Part shown: positions 7,793 to 15,628 of the stretch, piece by piece
How the letters are laid out: each line of letters opens with the position of its first letter
How positions within the stretch are numbered: the first letter of the stretch is position 1
Assembly: GCA_947588955.1 (NCBI GenBank)
Contig: CANPYX010000026.1
Span: 1 to 36,550, forward strand
Length of the DNA: 36,550 nucleotides
Direction of reading: 5' to 3'
Origin: an uncultured Oscillospiraceae bacterium
GTDB taxonomy: Bacteria; Bacillota; Clostridia; Oscillospirales; Oscillospiraceae
The notes under the pieces: model-generated
Told to the model about the DNA's origin: nothing
The model's database searches: none
The model's input: the letters and a program-made list of their open reading frames with translations, nothing else
Position numbers and translations under genes: made by a program

Positions 7793-8299
7793 ATGGAGCT
7801 CAAGGCTGAAAATACTTTTACCGTCACTGAGGAGCTTTCAAGGGAGGGGACGATGTGCCTGATGAAGGACGACTACTTCCCCACGGTGAAGAAGCTTTTG
7901 ATCGCCGCCGGGGTAGCGTGGGTGCTGCTGGTTGGCGCGACGGTATGGCGCGGGAGCTGGCTGATGGCTATTGCCCCCACGGTGGTGGTGATATTCCTGG
8001 CGGTGTGGCTGCTGGTGATGAACCCGAGGAGCCGCGCCAAAAGGAACTGGAAGGCGCTTCGCGCCAGGCTGAACGACGACCTTAAACGCACCACCCGCTT
8101 TTACGAGGACAGGCTGGAGGTGGAGAGCGCCGGGTCACAGCTCATTGTAAATTACGAGGATATCCGGCGCGTGCTGGAGAGCGAGCACCTGCTCATACTT
8201 ATAAATGACGAGAAGATGGGTGTAATGGCGGCGCTGGACGGCTTCACACTGGGTGACAAGGAGACGGTACTGGAGCTTATCAAGGAGTGGACCAGATGA
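7793..8299 (+). CDS. YcxB-like small membrane protein
   Basis: 168 residues with the layout of the YcxB family. A short N-terminal strand region is followed by two close transmembrane segments (about 34-54 and 56-76), and then a soluble C-terminal domain with RFYEDRLEVESAGSQLIVNYEDI, a YcxB/PH-like strand pattern. Family members have no assigned biochemical role. A strong AAAGGAGG ribosome binding site lies 7 nt before the ATG. Its TGA overlaps the ATG of the esterase gene (ATGA), so the two proteins are probably made together. Confidence 0.7.
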   Translation: MELKAENTFTVTEELSREGTMCLMKDDYFPTVKKLLIAAGVAWVLLVGATVWRGSWLMAIAPTVVVIFLAVWLLVMNPRSRAKRNWKALRARLNDDLKRTTRFYEDRLEVESAGSQLIVNYEDIRRVLESEHLLILINDEKMGVMAALDGFTLGDKETVLELIKEWTR

Positions 8300-9390
8300 A
8301 CGGACTTAAAAGCTATTCGCCCCTGGACGAAAGGGCGCTCATACACGGCAGGACCCTGAGGCGTGAGCCGCTGGAGCTCTACTGGACCGGTTCGTCATTG
8401 GAGCTGGAGACCGACTCCGGGGAGCTTTGGGTGGAGCTGGAGTGCCGTGGAGGGTTTGTCCCCGGTATCCGCGTGGAGCTGGATGGCGCGACAGTGGCGC
8501 GGGTGCTGCCGGATACCGGTATAAGTCGGCTCTGCGCGTTTCGGGGCATACCCCATGAGAGACGGCGCGTCACCGTTTACCGTGAGGGGCAGCCCTGTCA
8601 GGGCGGTCAGGAGGGCAGGACAGCCATACGCGCCATATACGCCGACGGGGAGCTTTATAAGGCGGAGCCACGGAAATACAGGCTTGAGTTCGTGGGCGAC
8701 AGCGTCACCGCCGGCGAGGGGCTGTCGGGACCGGCGAGCCTCACCTCCGGCGGCGCGGCGGTTTACTCAAGCCGCGGGAATTACGCCCTGGAGACGGGGC
8801 GGCTGCTGGGCGCCGACGTGAATATAGTAGCCATGAGCGGATGGGGCGCGGCGGCGTCCTGGGACAACAACCCGGAGAACGTGACGCCGCGGATATATCA
8901 TCAAATCTGCGGCGCTCTGGAGGGCGGCGCGGAGCAGGGGGCATGGGACTTCGCCTCCTGGCGCCCCGACGCCATTATCGTACACCTGGGCAACAACGAC
9001 TTTTTCGCCCTGGACGAGCCGGGACACACGGACCCCGCCACGGGGAAGGTCACAAAGCTCCGGCGCGGCGCCGACGGCCTGCCGGACAGGGAGACTGCCG
9101 GCTTCTTCAAGGGCGCTGTCTACGGCTTTTTGAAAAAGGCGCGCTCCCTGAACCCGGATCCCCACATCGTCTGGGCATATGGCGTTTTCAACGACCTGTG
9201 GACGCCGTACATTCTTGAGGCGATGGACGGATACTCCCGTGACACCGGCGATGAAAACGTGAGCTTCGCCGCCCTCCCCCGCCGGCGGGACGAATATACC
9301 GGCTCCAACGGTCACCCCGGCGTACTTGACCACGCGGAGATGGCAAAGGCGCTGACGGAGCATCTGAGGCGGGTGCTGAATATAGGCTGA
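8296..9390 (+). CDS. SGNH/GDSL carbohydrate esterase, CE2-like
   Basis: 364 residues from ATG 8296. An upstream GTG at 8287 lies inside the AAGGAG ribosome binding site and is less likely. The N-terminal about 115 residues are beta-rich, like the jelly-roll domain of CE2 acetyl esterases. The SGNH domain follows, with EFVGDSVTAGEG (nucleophile Ser136), HLGNNDFF carrying the conserved Asn, and GHPGVLDHAEMA with the C-terminal His. CE2 enzymes remove acetyl groups from xylo- and manno-oligosaccharides. No signal peptide is visible, so the protein is probably cytoplasmic and acts on imported oligosaccharides. It is translationally coupled to the YcxB-like gene. Confidence 0.82.
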   Translation: MNGLKSYSPLDERALIHGRTLRREPLELYWTGSSLELETDSGELWVELECRGGFVPGIRVELDGATVARVLPDTGISRLCAFRGIPHERRRVTVYREGQPCQGGQEGRTAIRAIYADGELYKAEPRKYRLEFVGDSVTAGEGLSGPASLTSGGAAVYSSRGNYALETGRLLGADVNIVAMSGWGAAASWDNNPENVTPRIYHQICGALEGGAEQGAWDFASWRPDAIIVHLGNNDFFALDEPGHTDPATGKVTKLRRGADGLPDRETAGFFKGAVYGFLKKARSLNPDPHIVWAYGVFNDLWTPYILEAMDGYSRDTGDENVSFAALPRRRDEYTGSNGHPGVLDHAEMAKALTEHLRRVLNIG

Positions 9391-9397
9391 CAATTAT

Positions 9398-9430
9398 TAA
9401 TGCCGTGTTCCGAATCGGAACACGGCATTA
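9398..9430. terminator. Bidirectional terminator
   Basis: TAATGCCGTGTTCCGA (9398-9413) and TCGGAACACGGCATTA (9415-9430) form a perfect 16-bp inverted repeat around a single base. It lies between the convergent esterase and YbaK genes, followed by TTTAAAT on the plus side and AATAATTG on the minus side. Confidence 0.8.
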
Positions 9431-9431
9431 T

Positions 9432-9911
9432 TTAAATACATATGTCAGCGCAAGTTAGGGGGATTATGCTTTGAAGGTCGGAAAGGGGCAGCTCCACCTG
9501 GTAACCTATTTTCCCGGCGCTGAAAGTGATGGTTTCATATAGCTGGGCGGTTTCGTCTATTACGGTGGGGAATTGCTTTTTCATGCCGATGGGGGAGCAG
9601 CCGCCGTGGATGTAGCCGGTGAGGGGGAGGAGCTCCTTTTGCTTTATCATCTCCACGCTCTTCTCCCCCACGGCCCTTGCCGCCTTGCGCAGGTCCAGCT
9701 CCCGCTCCACGGGGACCATGAAGACGTAATGCTCACCGGAGGCGGCGACGGTGACCAGGGTTTTGAATACGGCGTCCGGGTCAAGCCCCAGGACCCTCGC
9801 CACATCAGCGCCGCTGACGGCGCCGGAGACGGAGTAGTCGTGGGCCGTGTAGCCTATGCCGCGGCTGTCCAGCACGCGCATCACGTTGGTTTTGGGTATT
9901 TTTGCCGGCAT
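9432..9911 (-). CDS. ybaK: YbaK/EbsC-type Cys-tRNA(Pro) deacylase
   Basis: 159 residues starting at ATG 9911, one base after the stop of the upstream gene; a longer frame to 9953 runs into that gene. The YbaK/aa-tRNA editing domain is clear: KTNVMRVLD at the start, the DAVFKTLV segment with the conserved catalytic-pocket lysine, and GGCSPIGMKKQFP near residue 105. These proteins hydrolyse Cys mis-attached to tRNA-Pro or related mischarged tRNAs in the cytoplasm. It shares an operon with the E2-like gene by spacing only; no functional link is evident. Confidence 0.88.
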   Translation of the reverse strand: MPAKIPKTNVMRVLDSRGIGYTAHDYSVSGAVSGADVARVLGLDPDAVFKTLVTVAASGEHYVFMVPVERELDLRKAARAVGEKSVEMIKQKELLPLTGYIHGGCSPIGMKKQFPTVIDETAQLYETITFSAGKIGYQVELPLSDLQSIIPLTCADICI

Positions 9912-9912
9912 A

Positions 9913-10794
9913 TCAGTAGATGTCCTGCACCACGTTCTCCGGCGGGACCTCAAGGCGCTCCGGGTGCATCAGGTTGTGCTTGAGCATCTTGAGCCCCTGG
10001 GCGTAGTTGTAGCCGTCGCATATGCGCTCGTCGGTAACAATAGTGTAGTCCACGTAGCGCTTCTCCTCCACCTCGCCGGCCTTGTTGAGCTCGTAGACCC
10101 TGCGCTTGGCGCCGAAGGCGATGAAGATGGGCAGGTTGCCGAAGTTGTAGAGGTGGTGGTATATGGGCGGGATGCCCAGGGAGCCGATGTCGGTGATTAT
10201 CATGGAGCCGTGGAAGGGGCTTGCCTCCAGCACAAGCTTGGGGAGGATGTGGAAGTAGTCAAGAACGCACAGCACCCAGACCAGGAACTTGAGGATGAGG
10301 CGGGGGATCTTGACGAGCAATCCCGCCAGGTCGCCGGTGGCGGTCTCGGAGCCGTTCTTCACGTGGTCGATGGCGGCGTTGAGCTTGTTGTACACATCGT
10401 AGACGGTGTCCGTGGGCTCGAAAATGACCTTTATGGAGGTCTCGCCGCCCGTCTCCTCCATGGTCTTCTTTACGGTCATGACGACCTCGATATTTTTCCT
10501 GGCGTAGGCGCGCTGACCGTTTATGTACCTGTTGAGCTGGGGCTTCTGGCTCACGGTGCGCACGTATGAGGCGATGAACATGTGGAGCATACCAAGTCCC
10601 GGATAGCCGTTGCGCCGCTTTTCGCGCATGAACTTTTCAAGCTCCGTGACCTCCACGGAGTCGCGGAAATAGTTGGAGGCGTCGCCCCTGTCGCGCATGA
10701 CGAAGGCGGTTATGCGCATATACGGCGTCATGCCGTGGATGCGGCGGCCCGGCTTGTTCTTGGGGAATACGGGAGTTTGGTCCTTTTTTGACAT
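9913..10794 (-). CDS. Stand-alone 2-oxoacid dehydrogenase E2-like acyltransferase, catalytic His missing
   Basis: 293 residues resembling only the C-terminal catalytic domain of dihydrolipoyl acyltransferases (E2) and chloramphenicol acetyltransferase, with no lipoyl or subunit-binding domain. The match includes the MIITDIGSLGI strand and the terminal VTDERICDGYNYAQ (253-266). In true E2 enzymes this last element is D-H-R-x-x-D-G, and its His is the general base; here it is Glu. A hydrophobic helix (LLVKIPRLILKFLVWVLCVLDYF region) interrupts the fold and could touch the membrane. The promoter is at 10836-10864. It is divergent from a TetR regulator that may control it. A lost or altered transferase activity is likely, but the role is unknown. 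Confidence 0.72.
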   Translation of the reverse strand: MSKKDQTPVFPKNKPGRRIHGMTPYMRITAFVMRDRGDASNYFRDSVEVTELEKFMREKRRNGYPGLGMLHMFIASYVRTVSQKPQLNRYINGQRAYARKNIEVVMTVKKTMEETGGETSIKVIFEPTDTVYDVYNKLNAAIDHVKNGSETATGDLAGLLVKIPRLILKFLVWVLCVLDYFHILPKLVLEASPFHGSMIITDIGSLGIPPIYHHLYNFGNLPIFIAFGAKRRVYELNKAGEVEEKRYVDYTIVTDERICDGYNYAQGLKMLKHNLMHPERLEVPPENVVQDIY

Positions 10795-10835
10795 ATGTGG
10801 TCCCTCTCTTCTCGCTTATTCGCACAGCTATATAA

Positions 10836-10864
10836 AATATATCACACGCCGGCGGACGTGGCAA
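10836..10864 (-). promoter_or_regulatory. Promoter of the E2-like/ybaK operon
   Basis: On the minus strand, TTGCCA (10859-10864), a 17-bp spacer and TATATT (10836-10841) with TGA before it. The leader to the ATG at 10794 is about 35 nt and holds an AGAGGG site 7 nt from the start. Confidence 0.55.
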
Positions 10865-10913
10865 GAAAATTTTGAAAAATATCGGCGGGAGGGGCAATAA
10901 TTTGCACACGCTG

Positions 10914-10942
10914 TTGATTTCGCGTCACATGTATGCTATAAT
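10914..10942 (+). promoter_or_regulatory. Promoter of the TetR/phosphatase operon
   Basis: TTGATT (10914-10919), a 17-bp spacer and a perfect TATAAT (10937-10942) with TGC giving an extended -10. It is divergent from the E2-like promoter, about 50 bp away, so one bound regulator could affect both. Confidence 0.7.
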
Positions 10943-10972
10943 GTCCGTAAAAAACGTACAGGCGGTGTTAAA

Positions 10973-11599
10973 ATGGCCAATATCAAGGACAACCGGCGCT
11001 CCCAGTACACCAGGACCGCGCTGAGGAAGGCGCTTTTGCTCCTCATGCTGGATAAGCCCATCGACAAGATAACGGTGAAGGAGCTGTGCGCGGCGGCGGA
11101 CATAAACCGGGGCACCTTTTACGCCCACTACGCAAGCCCCGAACAGCTGCTCTCCCAGGTGGAGAACGAATTTTACCTGGACCTTCTGGCGGAGGTGGCG
11201 TCCTTCCGGCAGGCGGACGACGTGGAGCGGATATTCGTTGAGGCTCTGCGCGCCCTGCGGGAGCGGCGGGAGATGGCAAGCGCCCTTTTCGGTCCCAACG
11301 GCGACAGGGCGTTCCTCAACAGGGTGGTGCGCGTGGCGCACGATATGTGCATAGTCCAGTGGAGCGGCGTCACGCCCAACGCCCCCAGGGATCTGCTGGA
11401 GCACCTGTATGACTTTCTGTCCGCCGGAGTGGTCAGGGTATTGCAGGAGTGGCTCGCCACGGGAGCGGAGGAGCCGGTGGAGCGCATGGCGGCGATACTC
11501 ACGGATCTGAGCAACTTCGGCGTCAGCGCCTTTGTGGACATCGGCAGGATCGACCCGCCCGTGGAGCGCAGGCTTCCAAGGCTGGGGGAGGGCAAATGA
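10973..11599 (+). CDS. TetR/AcrR-family transcriptional regulator
   Basis: 208 residues. The N-terminal HTH is typical: TRTALRKALLLLML, then ITVKELCAAADINRGTFYAHY, where the last part is the recognition helix. The C-terminal ligand/dimer domain resembles the TetR_C group common in Firmicutes (DhaS-like). It lies divergent from the E2-like gene, the usual position for a local repressor, and its TGA overlaps the phosphatase ATG. The AGGCGG ribosome binding site is 7 nt upstream. Confidence 0.87.
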   Translation: MANIKDNRRSQYTRTALRKALLLLMLDKPIDKITVKELCAAADINRGTFYAHYASPEQLLSQVENEFYLDLLAEVASFRQADDVERIFVEALRALRERREMASALFGPNGDRAFLNRVVRVAHDMCIVQWSGVTPNAPRDLLEHLYDFLSAGVVRVLQEWLATGAEEPVERMAAILTDLSNFGVSAFVDIGRIDPPVERRLPRLGEGK

Positions 11600-12159
11600 C
11601 GCAGCGCCGCGTATACCTCATCCGACACGGGGAGACGGAGTGGAACAAGCTCAGCCGCATACAAGGGAGGGAGGACGTGCCGCTCTGCGCCGAGGGGCTG
11701 GAGCAGGCGCGGAATCTCGCGGATCGCTTTCGGGGCGTAAGGCTGTCCGCCGTCCTCACAAGCCCGCTCATGAGGGCGTGGAGGACCGCGGACATGATAG
11801 CCGAGGCTGTGGGCGCGCCGGTTTATGTGGAGCCGGACCTCACGGAGCGTGACTTCGGGAGCGTCTCCGGGAGGGTGGTGGACATATTCAACCCGGAAAG
11901 GTACGCCTCCGACCTGGAGCCTTTGGACTGCGTGGCGTCAAGGGCGCTGGCGGTGCTTGAGCGGTACGCCCAAGGTCTGAGCGGGGACTTTGCCGCCGTG
12001 AGCCACGGAGGGACAATCAACGCCGTCCTCCGGGCGGTCTCCGGCGGCGAGATAGGCAGCGGAAAGACGCGCCTTATAAACGCGGGGATAAATATTCTCG
12101 CGTGGGACGGCGAGGGGTTTCGGGTTATCGGATACAACCTGGATTCAGTAAAGATTTGA
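11596..12159 (+). CDS. Histidine phosphatase (phosphoglycerate mutase-like)
   Basis: 187 residues beginning at ATG 11596 (ATGA overlap with the TetR gene, GGGGGAGGG upstream). The phosphohistidine motif LIRHGETEWN is at residues 8-17, and the second catalytic His is in SHGGTINAVLRA near residue 135. Length and sequence fit small-molecule phosphatases of the CobC/GpmB type rather than glycolytic mutase. No cobalamin genes are nearby, so the substrate cannot be named. It ends 16 bp before the convergent ABC exporter gene without a clear terminator between. Confidence 0.85.
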   Translation: MTQRRVYLIRHGETEWNKLSRIQGREDVPLCAEGLEQARNLADRFRGVRLSAVLTSPLMRAWRTADMIAEAVGAPVYVEPDLTERDFGSVSGRVVDIFNPERYASDLEPLDCVASRALAVLERYAQGLSGDFAAVSHGGTINAVLRAVSGGEIGSGKTRLINAGINILAWDGEGFRVIGYNLDSVKI

Positions 12160-12175
12160 GCCCTTTTTGAAAAAA

Positions 12176-13888
12176 TCATGCCGCGTTTATTGTGTATAAG
12201 GAGTAGAAATAGCCCTTTTCCTCCATCAGCGTTTGGAATGTGCCGCGCTCGGTGAGGGCGCCGTCGCGGAGGACCAGGATCTCGTCATATCGCTCCAAAA
12301 GCGCCCGGTCCAGGCGGTGGGTGACGATGAGCCGCGTGAGGCCGTCAAGGTCAAGTATCGCGCCGGTGACGGCAAACGCCGTCTCGTTGTCCAGGGACGC
12401 CGTGGCCTCGTCCAGGAGCAGTACAGGCGTGCCGCGAATGAGGGCGCGGGCGATGGACACCCTCTGCCGCTCCCCGCCGGAGAGCGCGGAGCCGTTCTCG
12501 CCGCACAGGTAGTCCGGTCCCCGCTCCTCCATGAGCGGAAATAGCCCGGCGCGGCGGGCGGCGCTGTCCACCGCGTCGTCGGAGAAGTCGCGGAACATGG
12601 TGATGTTCCGCCGGAGCGTGTCGTCGAAGATGAAGACGTTCTGCCCGATGAGGCTCTCCAAATCGTAGAGGCTGTCGGGGTCTATGCCCCGAAGCTCCCT
12701 CCCGTTCACCGTGAGACTGCCGGTATACCCGTCGCATGCGCCCATGAGAAGGTTTAAGAGGGTGCTCTTGCCGGAGCCGGAGGCCCCCACAAGGGCGTAT
12801 TTTTTTCCCGCCTCCAGCCGGAGGGAGATGTCACGCAGTACAGGCTTTTCCGGCTCGTAGCCGAAGGTCAGGTTTCTAAATTCGATGGCGTCCGTGAGCC
12901 TTGGCTCGACGGTCTCGCCGGAGTGCGAGGCGTTTTCCTCAACGACGTCCGCCAGCTTTTCGATGAGCCCCCGCGCGGCCCTGCGCTGGGCGAGGAGCTG
13001 GGGTATCTGTCTGACAGGTTGGATCAAAGAGTTGGATAGGTTGGTGAAGATGAGCACCGTCCCCGCCGTGATACTGCCGCGCATGGCCAGATACGCGCCG
13101 ATGAAAAATATGCCGAACTGCATGACCACGGAGAGGCTGCCGCCCACGCCCTGCATGGCTCCCCGCCAACGCAGGCGGCGGCTTCGCGCCAGCTCCAGGG
13201 CCTCATTTTCCCCGTCGAAGATGCGTCCCGCCTCGGGCTCCGCCTTGAAGCTCTTGATGACGGAAAAGCCGGAGAGAAGGTCGCGGAGCTTGCCAACGAA
13301 GCCCTCGCTTTTGTCGCTGAGCGCCTTTTCCCGCCGGGAGAGCTCCGGGCCGAAAAGCGCCGCCCCCAGGAAGGGCAGAACGCACAGCACCACGGCGGCG
13401 CCTGTCAGCGCGGGGCTGTAGGTCAGGAGAAATACAAGCGTGGCGGCGAAATCAAGCGGCAGTATGATGAGCTCAAAGAGGTTTTGCAGATAGTCGGAGG
13501 CGATCACAGACACATCGCCTGTGAGCACGGACAGATACCGCCCGGTGCTCTCCCTGGAAAAGGCGCTGATGCCCTTTTCGGAGAGCCGCCGAAAGGCGTA
13601 GGACTTGTAGCGGCGCAGAGCCCTCTCCATCCAGCCGCCGAGGGCGCGGTAATACAGCGTCTCAGCGACGCCCAGGAACACAGCCACGCCCGCCGCCGCC
13701 CACAAAAGCCTCAGGAGCCCGGCGGCGTCCGGCACCGCTATTGCGTCCACCACATCCCCCAGCACCCGCGACACGATGAGCATTGACGGGATCTCCAGAA
13801 GGTACAGCGCCGCCGTCCCCAGGAAGCGGAGGCGGTTGCGCTCAAAAAACGCCCGTATGTAGGGACGGGCGGGGTCAGGTCTTCTCAT
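12176..13888 (-). CDS. ABC exporter half-transporter (TMD-NBD)
   Basis: 570 residues from ATG 13888, with GGAGGGG 6 nt upstream; a longer frame to 13993 only overlaps the regulator gene. The N-terminal about 300 residues are a six-helix exporter domain (RFLGTAALYLLEIPSMLIVSRVLG start). The nucleotide-binding domain has Walker A GASGSGKST, Q-loop LIGQNVF, signature LSGGERQRVSIARAL, Walker B VLLLDEATASLD and switch THR. One gene implies a homodimer. It overlaps the XRE regulator gene by 14 nt, so the regulator probably controls it. The exported substrate (drug, lipid or peptide) cannot be told from sequence. Confidence 0.88.
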   Translation of the reverse strand: MRRPDPARPYIRAFFERNRLRFLGTAALYLLEIPSMLIVSRVLGDVVDAIAVPDAAGLLRLLWAAAGVAVFLGVAETLYYRALGGWMERALRRYKSYAFRRLSEKGISAFSRESTGRYLSVLTGDVSVIASDYLQNLFELIILPLDFAATLVFLLTYSPALTGAAVVLCVLPFLGAALFGPELSRREKALSDKSEGFVGKLRDLLSGFSVIKSFKAEPEAGRIFDGENEALELARSRRLRWRGAMQGVGGSLSVVMQFGIFFIGAYLAMRGSITAGTVLIFTNLSNSLIQPVRQIPQLLAQRRAARGLIEKLADVVEENASHSGETVEPRLTDAIEFRNLTFGYEPEKPVLRDISLRLEAGKKYALVGASGSGKSTLLNLLMGACDGYTGSLTVNGRELRGIDPDSLYDLESLIGQNVFIFDDTLRRNITMFRDFSDDAVDSAARRAGLFPLMEERGPDYLCGENGSALSGGERQRVSIARALIRGTPVLLLDEATASLDNETAFAVTGAILDLDGLTRLIVTHRLDRALLERYDEILVLRDGALTERGTFQTLMEEKGYFYSLYTINAA

Positions 13889-14750
13889 TCTGCCCCTCCT
13901 CACGCTCAAAGGGCTGCTTGCCCAGGCAGTTGGCGGTGAGGTACGTATGGTTCCCCTGGCGCATCCAGCGGGCGATGGACAAAAGAGCGACAAGTCCCCC
14001 GTCCTCCATATAGGCGTAGGCGCTCACCGGCCCGTCAGGGAGGGTGATCTCCTGCCGGACCATCTGACCTGTCGCCTCAGTCAGCGCCTCTAAGATCCGC
14101 TCCGCCTCCTCCACGGTGAGGCCGGTTCCCTTGGCGACTGCCGCCGGGACGTAGTAGCTGTCCCTGTTCCGACAGAAGTACCGAAGCGTCTCCATGGCGC
14201 CGGGCATGGAGAGGGCTCTGAACAGTACGCGGTATTCGTCATCGGTCAGAAAGTATCGCTCGTACCCCTCACGGGGCTTTGGGAACACCCCCATATAGGA
14301 ATAGTCCTCCGCCCCCACGCCCATGATATAGCCGCTGTCTATGCCCAGGGTGACGCGCATAAGGCCAAGCGTCTTGTTCTCCGCCTCCTGCGGATAGCCG
14401 ATACGCGGCATATTGAGCATGAGATCACTGCTGGTCCCGTATATGGCGCCGTCCCATAAAAGGCGGTTGATCCTTGTCAGCCGCTCGCTCTCCGGAAGCG
14501 AACGCAGCCAGCAGAGAAAGGCGGTCTCCATATCCTGCACCTGACCGCCCTCCCTGCCAAAGAGGGCGTCCACCGTCACCCCCAGCCTGTCCGCCACGGC
14601 GGGCAGAAGGGACACGTCCGGCGCGCCGCCGTTCTCCCATTGGCTCACCGCCTGGGTGCTGACGCCCACCGCCTCGCCCAGCTCCTTTTGGGTCATGCCC
14701 GCGCGCTTGCGGAATTTTTGTATTTGAAGCCCTATGATCTCTATATCCAT
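13875..14750 (-). CDS. XRE-family regulator with C-terminal sensor-like domain
   Basis: 291 residues. Residues 5-62 are a Cro/cI helix-turn-helix (IQKFRKRAGMTQKELGEAVGVS, then TQAVSQWENGGAPDVSLLPAVADRLGV). The remaining about 220 residues include a second helical, winged-helix-like segment (AVAKGTGLTVEEAERILEALTEA) and no enzyme motif. Such proteins usually sense a small molecule. It has a perfect AGGAGG 5 nt before the ATG and its own promoter with a palindrome over the -35. The exporter gene starts inside its 3' end. Confidence 0.85.
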   Translation of the reverse strand: MDIEIIGLQIQKFRKRAGMTQKELGEAVGVSTQAVSQWENGGAPDVSLLPAVADRLGVTVDALFGREGGQVQDMETAFLCWLRSLPESERLTRINRLLWDGAIYGTSSDLMLNMPRIGYPQEAENKTLGLMRVTLGIDSGYIMGVGAEDYSYMGVFPKPREGYERYFLTDDEYRVLFRALSMPGAMETLRYFCRNRDSYYVPAAVAKGTGLTVEEAERILEALTEATGQMVRQEITLPDGPVSAYAYMEDGGLVALLSIARWMRQGNHTYLTANCLGKQPFEREEGQNEKT

Positions 14751-14799
14751 ATTTTCCTCCTAATACTAATGAAGATTTGCCTGTACAAGCCACGCTTTA

Positions 14800-14829
14800 T
14801 TTATAGCTCATTTGCCGCTTGAATTCAAG
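14800..14829 (-). promoter_or_regulatory. Promoter and palindromic operator of the XRE/ABC operon
   Basis: On the minus strand, TTGAAT (14823-14828), a 17-bp spacer and TATAAA (14800-14805). The -35 lies inside the perfect 12-bp palindrome CTTGAATTCAAG (14818-14829), a plausible autoregulatory site for the XRE protein. Confidence 0.6.
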
Positions 14830-14847
14830 AGACGCAAACTGGAGAAA

Positions 14848-14925
14848 AATCAAGCGCGGATTGATTGAGCTTGTCAAAAAAGGGCATAGCCCTTTTTTGA
14901 CAACTCCCAATTCCCTTTTGTGTTC
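14848..14925 (-). repeat. Dispersed repeat, copy 1 (minus orientation), with terminator hairpin
   Basis: Read on the minus strand, this stretch holds GGGAACACAAA, then a TTTTTTGACA element, then a near-palindromic end (AATCAATCC...GCTTGATT). The same elements occur in the same order on the plus strand at 15629-15755. Its centre is a perfect hairpin, TTGTCAAAAAAGGGC (14871-14885) / GCCCTTTTTTGACAA (14889-14903) with a 3-nt loop, which would also terminate the acetyltransferase transcript. Confidence 0.6.
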
Positions 14926-14950
14926 CCGATGTGTCTGAACCTCGCTCGGC

Positions 14951-15052
14951 GTGGATATTCATCCACCAGTGTGCATAAAAGTACCCGCCAGCAAATTTGC
15001 TGGCGGAGATAATCGCAAAGACCCCTGCCACATTAAAACATGGTGGCAGGGG
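14951..15052. other. Cluster of three hairpins in a gene-free stretch
   Basis: In order: GTGGAT/ATCCAC (14951-14966); a perfect 22-bp palindrome CCGCCAGCAAA/TTTGCTGGCGG (14985-15006); and CCCCTGCCAC (15022-15031) with GTGGCAGGGG (15043-15052). No T-run follows the last two, so they are not simple terminators. The stretch has minus-strand open frames, but their codons only follow the repeats and I do not call a gene. Confidence 0.5.
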
Positions 15053-15080
15053 GACGGTAAAAAGCAGGTTCCGCAGTATC

Positions 15081-15473
15081 CTAATATGTTTCCATTTGCC
15101 CGCATAGCATAGTATAAAAACCAAATCGCTCATAAAACGGCTTCAAGCGTTCTTCATAAACCACTGAAATCATGTAGATACGCTTTTCTTTCAGATATTC
15201 GATCATTTTATTCATCAGGTCTGTGCCAATCCCTTTGCCTTGGTGATCCGGACTAACCATTAAATCCTGAATATAAGCATCTGTTACTCCGTTTGATACA
15301 CAATCAATATACCCAATCAGTTTTTCATTTTCATAAACCGCAATATGGTAATAGGATGTCATCAAAGGGCTTTTATACTCGTTTTCCATCCTGTTCCAAC
15401 CCACAGATTCACGCAAATCCGCCAACGCTTTTTCAGACACTTTTTCATTGAATTTGAATACCAATATGTTCAT
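15081..15473 (-). CDS. Low-GC GNAT acetyltransferase
   Basis: 130 residues. The acetyl-CoA motif is DLMVSPDHQGKGIGTDLM (about 70-87), and the C-terminal VVYEERLKPFYERFGF matches motif B of small GNAT enzymes. The substrate is unknown. Base composition is clearly lower in GC than the flanking ABC and MATE genes, and codons are A/T-rich. The gene is bracketed by inverted copies of a dispersed repeat (14848-14925 and 15629-15755). Together these suggest recent acquisition. AGAGAGG abuts the ATG, which is unusually close spacing for a ribosome binding site. Confidence 0.82.
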   Translation of the reverse strand: MNILVFKFNEKVSEKALADLRESVGWNRMENEYKSPLMTSYYHIAVYENEKLIGYIDCVSNGVTDAYIQDLMVSPDHQGKGIGTDLMNKMIEYLKEKRIYMISVVYEERLKPFYERFGFYTMLCGQMETY

Positions 15474-15538
15474 CCTCTCTCGTGGAAGATTTGTGTCGTT
15501 ATATTACGATTTGCCGAACAGCAGCCCACTTGAGTTTT

Positions 15539-15546
15539 ATTATACC
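15539..15546 (-). promoter_or_regulatory. Extended -10 promoter of the low-GC acetyltransferase
   Basis: TGGTATAAT on the minus strand (TATAAT = 15539-15544) about 65 nt before the ATG. The -35 (TAGATT at 15562-15567) is weak, so the extended -10 would carry most of the recognition. Confidence 0.45.
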
Positions 15547-15628
15547 ACCCAAATATGAAGAAATCTACTGTCCTTTAAAGCGGGGTGAGTTATAGTCATG
15601 CAGATTGAGAATTATTCATGCTTTTGGT

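Noticed and set aside
14825-15133. 102-codon minus-strand frame through the hairpin cluster
   Set aside because: Its codons simply follow the terminator hairpin and palindromes, and it overlaps the 3' end of the GNAT gene.
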